This document shows, piece by piece, positions 13,015 to 20,800 of a stretch of DNA of 64,000 nt. Each line of letters starts with the position of its first letter. Positions within the stretch are counted from its first letter, which is position 1. The notes below the pieces were generated by a model, which saw only the letters and a program-made list of their open reading frames with translations, had not been told where the DNA came from and ran no database searches. The position numbers were made by a program, and so were the translations under genes. This DNA comes from Streptococcus porcinus (GTDB lineage Bacteria; Bacillota; Bacilli; Lactobacillales; Streptococcaceae), in assembly GCF_901542335.1 (NCBI RefSeq), contig NZ_LR594036.1:1240001-1304000 (forward strand), in the 5' to 3' direction.

Positions 13015-14232
13015 TTAGTAGTCGTAACGATAACTTCTTCTTAATTGTTGTTCGCTTTCAATTTCACCCGCTAACACATGTTGATAATTCATAGACAGAA
13101 TCAAACCAACACCAATGAGATTGGAAATTAAAGCAGAGCCACCTTGTGAAATAAAGGGCAAGGGAATTCCTGTCAGTGGTAAAATTCCGATAGCAGCGCC
13201 TATATTTTCAAAAATATGAAAGAGAATCATCATGATAAAGCCGGTTGAAATATAGGTGTAGAAAAGATTGTTAGATTCGAATGTAACTTTTAACATTCTA
13301 TATATTAAAAGGAGGTAGAGCATTAACAAAATTGCAGATCCAATAAAGCCAAAATTTTCAGCAATTACAGTGAAAATCATATCACTTTCTCTCACAGGAA
13401 TTGGTAAATCTAAGTGATTAAAACCCTTTCCAAAAATTCCTCCACTTCCTATGGAAATCATGCTTTGTGTTTGCTGGTAAGCAATAGTTTCAGAATACTT
13501 AAATGGCGTTAAGAAAGCTGAAATCCGGTTGATTTGATAAGCATCCATTCCCATCTTAAAGAAAAAGTCCTTGCCTTGAGGGAGGATGAAAACTAGAAAA
13601 AAAGTTACAATGGATGATAAAATGCCAAAAGCAATCGGTAAAATAAGCCACCAAGAAATACCAGAGATTAACACGACTCCAATCAAGATAGCCAGAAAAA
13701 CCATAGCTGTCCCTAAGTCTTTTTGTAAACCCAAGAGAACCATCACAGGTAGAGTTAATAAAAGATACAAGCCTAGAAGTTTCCAATCGTCCTTAAAGGT
13801 TAATCTTTCTTCTTTCCCCTTAAACCATACGGTTAGACGAGCCAAAACTAGAATATAAGAAATTTTCATAAATTCTGACGGTTGAAAAAGAGTTACAGAG
13901 CCAATAGTAATCCAATTCCTAGCGCCAGTAGCAGCGACTAGCTGTGGGCTATTAAAAAATAGAGGTAAAATCATCAAAACAAGCCCTAAAGCATAAAGAA
14001 AAGGCGTCAGCTTCCATAAAAACCTGGTACTAAAAAACATGAGAACAAAGGCAAATAAGGACCCAAAACCTATCCATAAGAACTGCTGAACCATAACTTT
14101 AGTCAAATTTTTAGGATAATCATGATAGGTTGCCACATAAACAGCCAGAAGACCAATCAATAGTAAACAAAAAACGGGAGTGATAATGCCATAGTCAATT
14201 TTATGATCAAGGCTTCTATTATGATATGCCAT
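13015..14232 (-). CDS. rodA: SEDS-family peptidoglycan polymerase RodA (FtsW/RodA type)
   Basis: The 405-residue protein has about ten membrane segments and belongs to the SEDS glycosyltransferases that polymerise lipid II together with a class B PBP. The segment GARNWITIGSVTLFQPSEFMKISYIL and the C-terminal GIPLPFISQGGSALISNLIGVGLIL are family signatures. I call it RodA rather than FtsW because of the short, tidy termini and the gyrB neighbourhood I recall from other streptococci; the distinction is an inference. It is monocistronic, ending in its own terminator. Confidence 0.85.
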   Translation of the reverse strand: MAYHNRSLDHKIDYGIITPVFCLLLIGLLAVYVATYHDYPKNLTKVMVQQFLWIGFGSLFAFVLMFFSTRFLWKLTPFLYALGLVLMILPLFFNSPQLVAATGARNWITIGSVTLFQPSEFMKISYILVLARLTVWFKGKEERLTFKDDWKLLGLYLLLTLPVMVLLGLQKDLGTAMVFLAILIGVVLISGISWWLILPIAFGILSSIVTFFLVFILPQGKDFFFKMGMDAYQINRISAFLTPFKYSETIAYQQTQSMISIGSGGIFGKGFNHLDLPIPVRESDMIFTVIAENFGFIGSAILLMLYLLLIYRMLKVTFESNNLFYTYISTGFIMMILFHIFENIGAAIGILPLTGIPLPFISQGGSALISNLIGVGLILSMNYQHVLAGEIESEQQLRRSYRYDY

Positions 14233-14304
14233 TTTATCCTACTTTCTATATTATCGAACCACTTTAGATTACAGTACGAAGAGAAGATTTCCTTAACACG
14301 AAAA

Positions 14305-14331
14305 AATGAAAAAAGGACCAAACATTTGGTC
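14305..14331 (-). terminator. Displaced terminator of the tRNA-Arg transcript
   Basis: The perfect palindrome GACCAAACATTTGGTC (14316-14331) is followed on the minus strand by CCTTTTTTCATTTTT. It lies 21 bases past the att core, so before phage insertion it stood about 20 bases after tRNA-Arg. The prophage now separates the two. Confidence 0.65.
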
Positions 14332-14351
14332 ACTATTAACAATTTTCACAA

Positions 14352-14366
14352 ATGGCCCCTGCAGGA
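14352..14366. repeat. Prophage attachment site (rodA side)
   Basis: ATGGCCCCTGCAGGA, identical to the copy at 50671-50685. It is the remnant of the 3' end of the tRNA-Arg gene. Confidence 0.93.
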
Positions 14367-14388
14367 CACTAACACTATTGTACAGTAT

Positions 14389-14452
14389 AGTTCAAAATAG
14401 TTCAACACTTAAATTTAATGCGCTTTTATATAGTAGGAAGTTCAAAATAGTT
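14389..14452. repeat. Direct repeats near att, candidate integrase arm sites
   Basis: AGTTCAAAATAGTT occurs at 14389-14402 and 14439-14452, and the shorter AGTTCAA occurs a third time at 14399-14405. Repeats 25-90 bases inside an att core are typical of arm-type binding sites for tyrosine integrases. The role is inferred from position only. The rest of the stretch 14366-14540 holds no gene that I can support. Confidence 0.4.
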
Positions 14453-14539
14453 TTATTTTTAATCCATTTTGCCCCTTTTCTGCACCCTTTTATAATTCCA
14501 TTTCAACCGCCATAATTAAAAAAGTCCGTTTCACAAGAC

Positions 14540-14633
14540 TTAAAATAAAAACCAGTGCTCCTCAGCCCATTTAAAAAAACTCATCAGGGTTGTCACGCTT
14601 CCATTTTGCAAACTTTACGATTAATTCTGTCAT
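14540..14633 (-). pseudogene. Small phage ORF with a frameshift in a T7 run
   Basis: From ATG 14633, with TAGGAGGA placed well before it, translation gives 20 residues beginning MTELIVKFAKWKRDNP and stops at 14571 straight after a run of seven T. With six T the frame would continue as KWAEEHWFLF and stop at 14540. The extended version, with basic and aromatic residues, looks like a natural 30-residue peptide. It may be a relic, a slippage-controlled gene or a sequence error. Confidence 0.45.
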
Positions 14634-14715
14634 TTTTATTCCTCCTATTTTATTATTCGAAAAGTATTTTAAAAATATTATTTCGAATTTATATTAGGAG
14701 ACTTCATTACCAAGC

Positions 14716-14743
14716 AAAAACCCCCTTACTTGAAGTAAGGAGG
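14716..14743 (-). terminator. Intrinsic terminator after the secreted-protein gene
   Basis: On the minus strand CCTCCTTACTT and AAGTAAGGGGG pair around a tiny loop and are followed by TTTTTGC. Confidence 0.7.
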
Positions 14744-14766
14744 CAATAAAAATAATGAAATTTATC

Positions 14767-15039
14767 TTATTGGTTATTATCTGGAAGAGCCTTATCTAAT
14801 TCTTGGCGCATGTCGGAAGCTGTTTTGTTATTATACCGAATTTCCATCTGCCAGTAGCGGTAAATTGAATTATAAGTACTTACATCCCATTTAATTTGAC
14901 GATCATACTCATCAAGAATATTTTTGATACTAAGACTTGATAAACGATTGCTATTAGCACTAACTGTCTTCTCTGCACTTAAGGTAATACCAGTAGTTAA
15001 CAACGCCAATACACTAACAAATAATAATTTCTTTTTCAT
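14767..15039 (-). CDS. Small secreted protein of unknown function in the lysogenic-conversion position
   Basis: A 90-residue protein with a clear signal peptide: MKKK, a hydrophobic core of about 17 residues and probable cleavage after VSA (about residue 29). The mature part of about 61 residues is charged and helix-prone, has no cysteine, and contains several Tyr and Trp (YNSIYRYWQMEIRY). I do not recognise it. It lies between the lysin gene and the att site, where streptococcal prophages carry superantigens, DNases or other conversion genes. It has its own strong promoter (15093-15121) and terminator, so it should be expressed in the lysogen. No superantigen or nuclease motif is visible. 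The ribosome-binding site is weak. Confidence 0.75.
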   Translation of the reverse strand: MKKKLLFVSVLALLTTGITLSAEKTVSANSNRLSSLSIKNILDEYDRQIKWDVSTYNSIYRYWQMEIRYNNKTASDMRQELDKALPDNNQ

Positions 15040-15092
15040 ATAAATTAAAATACAACTCTCTTTCTATAATTTCACATGTCGACACATGCTTG

Positions 15093-15121
15093 ATTATATA
15101 CTTTAAATAAAATTAAATCAA
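15093..15121 (-). promoter_or_regulatory. Strong promoter of the secreted-protein gene
   Basis: TTGATT (15116-15121) and TATAAT (15093-15098) on the minus strand are separated by exactly 17 bases, about 55 bases before the start codon. Confidence 0.75.
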
Positions 15122-15222
15122 TTTTATTTTTTTGTAATTTTATAAATAATTGAACAAACCGCCCTCAATTAAGAGAGCGGTGATTTTTACATTAAACACT
15201 ATTTATGGAGTTCTCCTTGTTT

Positions 15223-15960
15223 TTATTTTAAACTCCCCCAAAGACTGATACGATTCCCTTCTTCATCAGTCTGACCAATGGCCATATAATTTCGCTTGCC
15301 AGAACCGCCGATATAGCTTATCCATCGATAACCGTTTGCTGAACCTTTGCTATCGTAAGTTACAGATTGACCTCTTTTATAAGTTGCGACCACTTCTCCA
15401 TTTAAATTAGGTGCTCGACGAACGTTGATTACATCTGCTTCTACTGTAAAAGTTCCGTTTTCTGGAATTAGCTCAACCCCATCAGTTGTTTTAGATTGTA
15501 AAGTTTTTTGTGCTTGCGGTTGAGAGTTTTTTGCATAAGGCGGGTAGAACCAGCCAACGACACCAGTAAAATCACGAATATTGAAACGTGCTGGCGCTCC
15601 TACTTCCAAAGCATCTGCATTCCCATCGATGTTTTGCTCTACAGTACGCATAGCATAACCATCGCTGTCGGCAATAACAACTCCTGTGTGCCCGTATGGA
15701 TGAGCAGAAACAGTCATTACAAAAACGGCTCCTGCTTTTGGATTTGCATCTGTTGGCATATAATGCACTTCCCAGCCAGTCCCTGAAGCCGAATTTAATA
15801 GGTCAAGAGCATTACCCCACAAATCTACGCCAAACCAATTTTTTGCGATAAAACAAGGCAAATCTGCGCACTGCGTGCCATACATGCCATCTTTATCAAC
15901 ACCCATACCAGAATTTGCAAGATCGATACAGTATTTTACAATTTCGTCCGCTGTTGTCAT
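15223..15960 (-). CDS. Possible internal translation product of the lysin (CHAP-SH3 only)
   Basis: Inside the lysin frame, AAGGAGGTAAC (15962-15972) lies immediately before an in-frame ATG at 15960, giving MTTADEIVKYC and the rest of the protein (245 residues). The start falls precisely at the boundary between the glucosaminidase and CHAP domains. Either the lysin arose by fusion of two genes and kept the old start, or the phage makes two products, as known for some enterococcal and other phage lysins with internal starts. Translation from here is an inference. Confidence 0.55.
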   Translation of the reverse strand: MTTADEIVKYCIDLANSGMGVDKDGMYGTQCADLPCFIAKNWFGVDLWGNALDLLNSASGTGWEVHYMPTDANPKAGAVFVMTVSAHPYGHTGVVIADSDGYAMRTVEQNIDGNADALEVGAPARFNIRDFTGVVGWFYPPYAKNSQPQAQKTLQSKTTDGVELIPENGTFTVEADVINVRRAPNLNGEVVATYKRGQSVTYDSKGSANGYRWISYIGGSGKRNYMAIGQTDEEGNRISLWGSLK

Positions 15961-16428
15961 TGTTACCTCCTTATTATTTTTATGGACTTCCTCATCCCAT
16001 TTTTGTAAGTCGTTTTCCTCAATCAGCTGTATAAGCAGTTCTGCATAGCCACTTGCAGTCGCATAACCCGCATCTTTTATGGCATGACAAGCTTTTTTAT
16101 AATCAGTCTCACCGATAACTGCTTGATATCGTGGATTATCGTTTAAAAATTTACCGTGGTCGACAATGCTATCAGTCCAACTGTCGTAAGCTCTAAAACT
16201 ATCTACTATATCAGTCATAACCCCTGACTGATACTCCTCCTGAGTTTTGGAGTTAAACGACTTACCAGTCCAGCTTGCGTCTGCCTTAATCCCAAACAGA
16301 GCGTTATGTGGTGCATGTTTACCCCACCCGCTCTCTAATATTGCTTGTGCAGCTGTTAAAGAGGGGAGAATTTTGTATTGCTCCCACCCTTTTAGACAGC
16401 CATTTTTTATATCATCTAAAAATGACAT
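15223..16428 (-). CDS. Phage endolysin: glucosaminidase - CHAP - SH3
   Basis: The 401-residue protein has three parts. Residues 1-150 are a FlgJ/LytG-like glucosaminidase domain (AAQAILESGWGKHAPHNALFGIKA). Residues about 157-300 are a CHAP peptidase/amidase with the catalytic Cys in YGTQCADL and a His in PYGHTGVV. Residues about 325-400 are an SH3-type wall-binding domain (INVRRAPNLNGEVVATYKRG). It cuts the host wall at two bond types. It lacks a signal peptide and sits directly after the holin gene. A perfect Shine-Dalgarno sequence lies inside the gene before Met157, see the separate entry. Confidence 0.93.
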   Translation of the reverse strand: MSFLDDIKNGCLKGWEQYKILPSLTAAQAILESGWGKHAPHNALFGIKADASWTGKSFNSKTQEEYQSGVMTDIVDSFRAYDSWTDSIVDHGKFLNDNPRYQAVIGETDYKKACHAIKDAGYATASGYAELLIQLIEENDLQKWDEEVHKNNKEVTMTTADEIVKYCIDLANSGMGVDKDGMYGTQCADLPCFIAKNWFGVDLWGNALDLLNSASGTGWEVHYMPTDANPKAGAVFVMTVSAHPYGHTGVVIADSDGYAMRTVEQNIDGNADALEVGAPARFNIRDFTGVVGWFYPPYAKNSQPQAQKTLQSKTTDGVELIPENGTFTVEADVINVRRAPNLNGEVVATYKRGQSVTYDSKGSANGYRWISYIGGSGKRNYMAIGQTDEEGNRISLWGSLK

Positions 16429-16429
16429 A

Positions 16430-16762
16430 TTATTGACCTTTCCAATTGTCGTTCATCCTTTTCACAGCTGCTTCAATAAACATTTCCATGTCTTGATTGC
16501 TTAAATAAATATTATGCTTAGATAATTCATTTTGCATGCTGATTTTAGCTTCTGTGAGCTTGTCTATACCTTTGATATCTTTGTCGTATGCAATCTGTTC
16601 TACAGCTTCGACTGCGTTTTTTGCGACGATTTCGGCGATTTTAACAGACTTTTCCCCACCCTTTTTGAGCAAGTACTCTTTAACATATTTAACTAAAATA
16701 CCAATAACAATAGTAATAATTGTCATTGATGCGGTAACGACTGTTTGTTGTAATTCTTCCAT
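16430..16762 (-). CDS. Phage holin, LL-H family
   Basis: A 110-residue protein with one N-terminal membrane segment (about residues 7-27, TASMTIITIVIGILVKYV) and a charged helical tail, matching the LL-H type holins. It makes membrane lesions that let the lysin reach the wall. It lies one base upstream of the lysin start, and its family and place agree. Confidence 0.82.
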   Translation of the reverse strand: MEELQQTVVTASMTIITIVIGILVKYVKEYLLKKGGEKSVKIAEIVAKNAVEAVEQIAYDKDIKGIDKLTEAKISMQNELSKHNIYLSNQDMEMFIEAAVKRMNDNWKGQ

Positions 16763-16766
16763 TGTT

Positions 16767-17036
16767 CTATACTCCTTTTAATGTCGATTTGATTTCATTT
16801 ATGTCAGATGTCAAGTTCTTGATTTGCTCTGACAATACTTGTAGTGTTTGGTTTTGTTGTTCTACGGTCTCCATGCGTCGATTTAATTGTCTAGCATCTA
16901 CTTTTAAATGTTCAACCTCTGATTTAAGCAAAGTGATATCAGTAGCTTGTTTAATTGACTTACTGTTAAACATATTATAAATAGTCATGATTCCGACACC
17001 AAAGCTGACAACACCGAAAATGATATCTGTTGTCAT
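16767..17036 (-). CDS. Membrane-anchored coiled-coil phage protein (second lysis-cassette protein)
   Basis: An 89-residue protein with an N-terminal hydrophobic segment (residues 4-22) followed by a coiled coil (SEVEHLKVDARQLNRRMETVEQQNQ). It stands directly before the holin gene, as do XhlA-like or DUF7365-type proteins in related phages. A helper role in lysis is inferred from position; function is not known. Confidence 0.65.
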   Translation of the reverse strand: MTTDIIFGVVSFGVGIMTIYNMFNSKSIKQATDITLLKSEVEHLKVDARQLNRRMETVEQQNQTLQVLSEQIKNLTSDINEIKSTLKGV

Positions 17037-17046
17037 AAATTACCTC

Positions 17047-17187
17047 TTATTCAACTTTCTGATCTAATAGCTCTTTTACCGCATCACGTAAATTAAATAA
17101 TTTTGGTACATCTTCAAAGTCGCAAATCCCATTTGCAACACGGCGATACCAAACATCAACGATAAAGTGTTTTGTTGTAAATTTCAT
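17047..17187 (-). CDS. Small conserved phage protein (46 aa)
   Basis: From ATG 17187, preceded by AAGGAGA, the gene encodes MKFTTKHFIVDVWYRR and a tail FEDVPKLFNLRDAVKELL. A longer frame upstream exists but lacks a ribosome-binding site and overlaps the preceding gene. Small proteins with this pattern are common between tail fibre and holin genes of streptococcal phages; function unknown. Confidence 0.7.
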   Translation of the reverse strand: MKFTTKHFIVDVWYRRVANGICDFEDVPKLFNLRDAVKELLDQKVE

Positions 17188-17249
17188 AGTAAATTCTCCT
17201 TTTTTGATCATGTAAAATATAGTTGTTATAGTGTTTAATGTCTTTTCCA

Positions 17250-17648
17250 TCAAATTGTACCTACAGACGATGCTAGCGTTGTCGTCACTAGCTCTGTCAA
17301 TTCGACGACTGCTTTATCAACTTTTGCTTGCATATCTATAGTAGCTTTAGCCATTTTTTCCATTGCTGTATCTACTTCTGTCAGTTTTTTTGTTACTGAT
17401 TCTTTATCGACTTTAAGTTGTTCGATATCTTTAACTGACTCTAAAATGGCAAAGTTGACAACATTTTCTTTTGCAAACGTATCAAGTACTAGTTTGATAA
17501 GCTCCTGATTCTCTTTTTCTGTGTGATTTCCTGTTAAAATTTGTGGCAGATATGTTCCATCATCAGCTTGTAATCGGACGTCGGTTTTTACGAGTACGCC
17601 ATCCTCATAAATGCCAAAAGGTTTTCCAACAACTGTCCATTGCTTCAT
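17250..17648 (-). CDS. DUF1366-like phage protein
   Basis: A 132-residue protein starting MKQWTVVGKPFGIYEDG, resembling the DUF1366 family found downstream of tail fibre genes in streptococcal phages. The first half looks beta-rich and the second half is a coiled coil (residues about 70-115). I chose ATG 17648 because GAAGGTGA precedes it; the start lies just after the stop of the previous small gene, implying translational coupling. Function unknown, possibly baseplate or lysis associated. Confidence 0.7.
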   Translation of the reverse strand: MKQWTVVGKPFGIYEDGVLVKTDVRLQADDGTYLPQILTGNHTEKENQELIKLVLDTFAKENVVNFAILESVKDIEQLKVDKESVTKKLTEVDTAMEKMAKATIDMQAKVDKAVVELTELVTTTLASSVGTI

Positions 17649-17649
17649 T

Positions 17650-17805
17650 CTAGTCACCTTCTCCCTCTTTACTTACTTCTGCTAATTGTGTTTGTAATGC
17701 TGATACATCTTGTCTCAATTGTTCATTTTGAGCTTGCAAAGTCGCTTTGTCTAACGATAATTGTGCAATTTGTAAAGCTAAATTTGATTTAATTTGTTCG
17801 TCCAT
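17650..17805 (-). CDS. Small coiled-coil phage protein (51 aa)
   Basis: From ATG 17805 the frame encodes 51 residues forming one coiled coil (LALQIAQLSLDKATLQAQNE). GAGGGG lies about five bases before the start. It ends one base before the start of the DUF1366-like gene and follows the tail fibre gene by nine bases, so it is part of the same transcript. Function unknown. Confidence 0.65.
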   Translation of the reverse strand: MDEQIKSNLALQIAQLSLDKATLQAQNEQLRQDVSALQTQLAEVSKEGEGD

Positions 17806-17814
17806 TTTTCCCCT

Positions 17815-20800
17815 CTATGAAATAGCTGCCGCCCACGCACCAACGGTACCTATTCGATTTGCTATATCTTTTAAGATATAACCCAAACGCTGACCTTTGA
17901 TGTACATTTCGTTAATATATATTTCATCAATAGGATTGAGTGATGTTCCAATCATTGCTTTGTAAGTATCTTGGTAGGTTGTGTTAGGTCTAAACACATA
18001 CTGATTATTGACACCATTGATATTTTCAAATACCCAGCCGCGATCACTAGAATTCGCTGAATGCGCAATTTTTAAAATATCTGATGAAATTTCAATTCTG
18101 TCTACAATGCTGTCACCAGTTCCGCTTCCGCCAGCGTAGATATTGATGCCAGTAAAGCCACCATCTAAATTATTTTCCGTTCGCAATCGATTAGTTCCAA
18201 TTGATGTAATAGCAGCTGTTAAATTAGATTTTGTTCCCGATCCAATAATCCGATAATTATTGTCATTTGGTTGAGTACCAGTGCTAAATTTAATAAATTG
18301 ATTTGGCAATCCTGCCACAACACGTCTAATGGCAGGGTTATCATTGTACATCTCCATCTGCCCTTTATTGAGATCAATAGACATAGCACCATTTAAAGCA
18401 GTTAAAACACCACCTTTTACCAAAGTCGCAGAGATTTGGCCCGACGTAATGTTACTTGCGTTTAAATTTATTACGGATATTTTACTTGCGTCAATGGTAC
18501 CGCCGACAATTTTGTCCGCAGTCAAGTCTTTTATCATTGCATTAGTAATAATTCCGTTGTCAATTAGTGTTTGACCAGTTATTTTTACATACTTACCATC
18601 AATTCTGACAGTACCGTCAGCCAAGTTTATTTGGCCAAGTATAGATCCACCAGAAGTCAGATTTTTAACCGACCATGAGTTAGCAGTTTGAGTTACCGTT
18701 GTTTGTATAGATGCGATTTTGTCATCTAACTCTTTTTTAGATTTACCAAAGGCCGATGATATCGTACCTGTTTCCAACTGTGCATTATCAATTGCTAATA
18801 TTGCATTTGATGAGAAACCAAAACCATAAATTAAAAATGAAAACGTCTTACTAAAATCACAAATATCCTTGTTAAATGGTACTTTAACGGAATATCTATT
18901 CCAAGACCCAGCAGTTATTGAGTTGACTGTAAATTGTCCAGCATGGAAATTAGTTGCACCAGTCAATTTATTAACATAATAAAAACCACCAAATAATTTA
19001 GTGCCAGATAGATCAGCGTATGCATCAAACGACAACATAAAATCATTTGTAGTATCGAGAAAATCAGGCATGATAGTTTTGCCAATCGATTGAGTTATCG
19101 CTTTCCAATTCCTACTGCCATCAGACTCATTAAAGATGACAACATTATTTCTTCCACCGAAGGAACCGCTATAGGAATGATAAGAGGTTGTTGCATTTGG
19201 TATACCGCCATTATAAGTTGACCAATATCTAGGACCTTGTGAATAAGTAACACCGCCAACCACAAACGAAGTCTTATTATCCGTTATCTCAAAATCAGCA
19301 TTTAAAAGTAGATTATTCCCGCCGGCTGACAAATTTTGCACTGTTGTTACAAGTCCATCAGCAGTCTGAGTGACTGTCGATAACCTACCGTCAATATTAC
19401 TTACAGATGACTGTATACTGTCTACTCTTTGAATTGTAGTCGTTAGAGATGAACCCTGCTGTCCTATTTGTTGAGTGTGACTATCTACTGTATCTTTAAC
19501 AGTATTTACTTTAACTGTTAAACTGTCTGCTTTGTTTTCGACCCTTGTAATCTCACGACTAAAGCTATCTGATGTCTCTTTAATTTTGTTATCAGTAATC
19601 ACTGTAGCCTTGTTATTAATCAGTGATTCGATGCTTGTTTGTGATAATCGTGTACTAATTTCTGTCGCAGTCTGCTTTATCGATGTCTCAGCGCTAGACA
19701 TTCGTCCAGTTAAATTATCTACTGTAAGCTGACTTGCTTTAGTAGATATGTCAGTTTTGTTTTGAGTAACTTGCGTTTGTAGACTGCTTAACGTTCCATC
19801 AGCAGACTTTTTATTTTCTGCAATTTTGGCTGTATTCTGGTCAATAGTTTGTTTATAGTTTGATAAAGTCTGAGTAATCTCACTATCTTTACTAACTAAT
19901 GCAGTGTAATCAGTTTGTAGACCTTTTACAGTTCCATCAAGTTGAGTTAATGTCTGATTTGTAGCAGTGTAATGATCACCTTCTATTTTCGACAAAGCGG
20001 ACATCTGATCAGTTAATTTTTTAGACTCACTAACTATGTTAGACAAGGCAGATACTGCATTAGCCTTTGCATTGTCAGCAGTAGACTGAGCTTGACTTAT
20101 TAGCTCATCTTGACTGACATTTTTTGCAACAATTGCATTATATTGTTCTTCGTCTAGCGCCCCGTCTTTACCTTGATATGTATACTTTATATCAATAGTG
20201 TCGGGAATATTTTTGTCAGTATATGATAGTGTTGTTTTTGACCAAAGCACCTCTCCTTGCCCGACAGCTGGCCTGCTATCTGACCAGTTTGTAGGTTGGG
20301 TTGATATTGATGTCGTCTTGCCGTATGTGACTTTTCCTGACTCAATGCCATTCCCTTTTTCGCCATCGTTAACATTGATAAAAGTTAACTCTTTACTAAA
20401 TGTAATAGCATCAGTAACATCAACCTCAAGTCTTAGATTAAGTTTTCCATCAGTCAGCATGTCAGGCTTTATCATCACTTCTAAGCCGTTTGATAATAGT
20501 TTTGTTCCGTTATACCACCTTTGGCCTAAAACGGCCGTCTGAGCTCCATTTTTGCTGAAATTAAACGATACATTAGATGACCCTGTATTATTTTTAAATA
20601 CAGTGCCACCAGTTGTGTTAAATGTAATATCATAGCTCGCAGGACTTTCAATGCTATTCTGTAATGCTAACCCTTGAGCTGATATTTTAGACGCTAAGCG
20701 TTTGAAATTAGAAAACGTGACTTCATTTGTACCTGTTAGCAAATTCCAAGTGATCTTCATCACTCGTAATGATCCTAAAATGCCATAACGGCCAATCCCT

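Noticed and set aside
14555..14749. Plus-strand 64-codon frame near the att site
   Set aside because: No ribosome-binding site, overlaps the minus-strand small ORF and the terminator, and the sequence is low-complexity Leu/Phe/Ser.
14767..15039. Superantigen, DNase or paratox identity for the secreted protein
   Set aside because: The mature part is only about 61 residues and shows no motif of those families; position alone is not enough.
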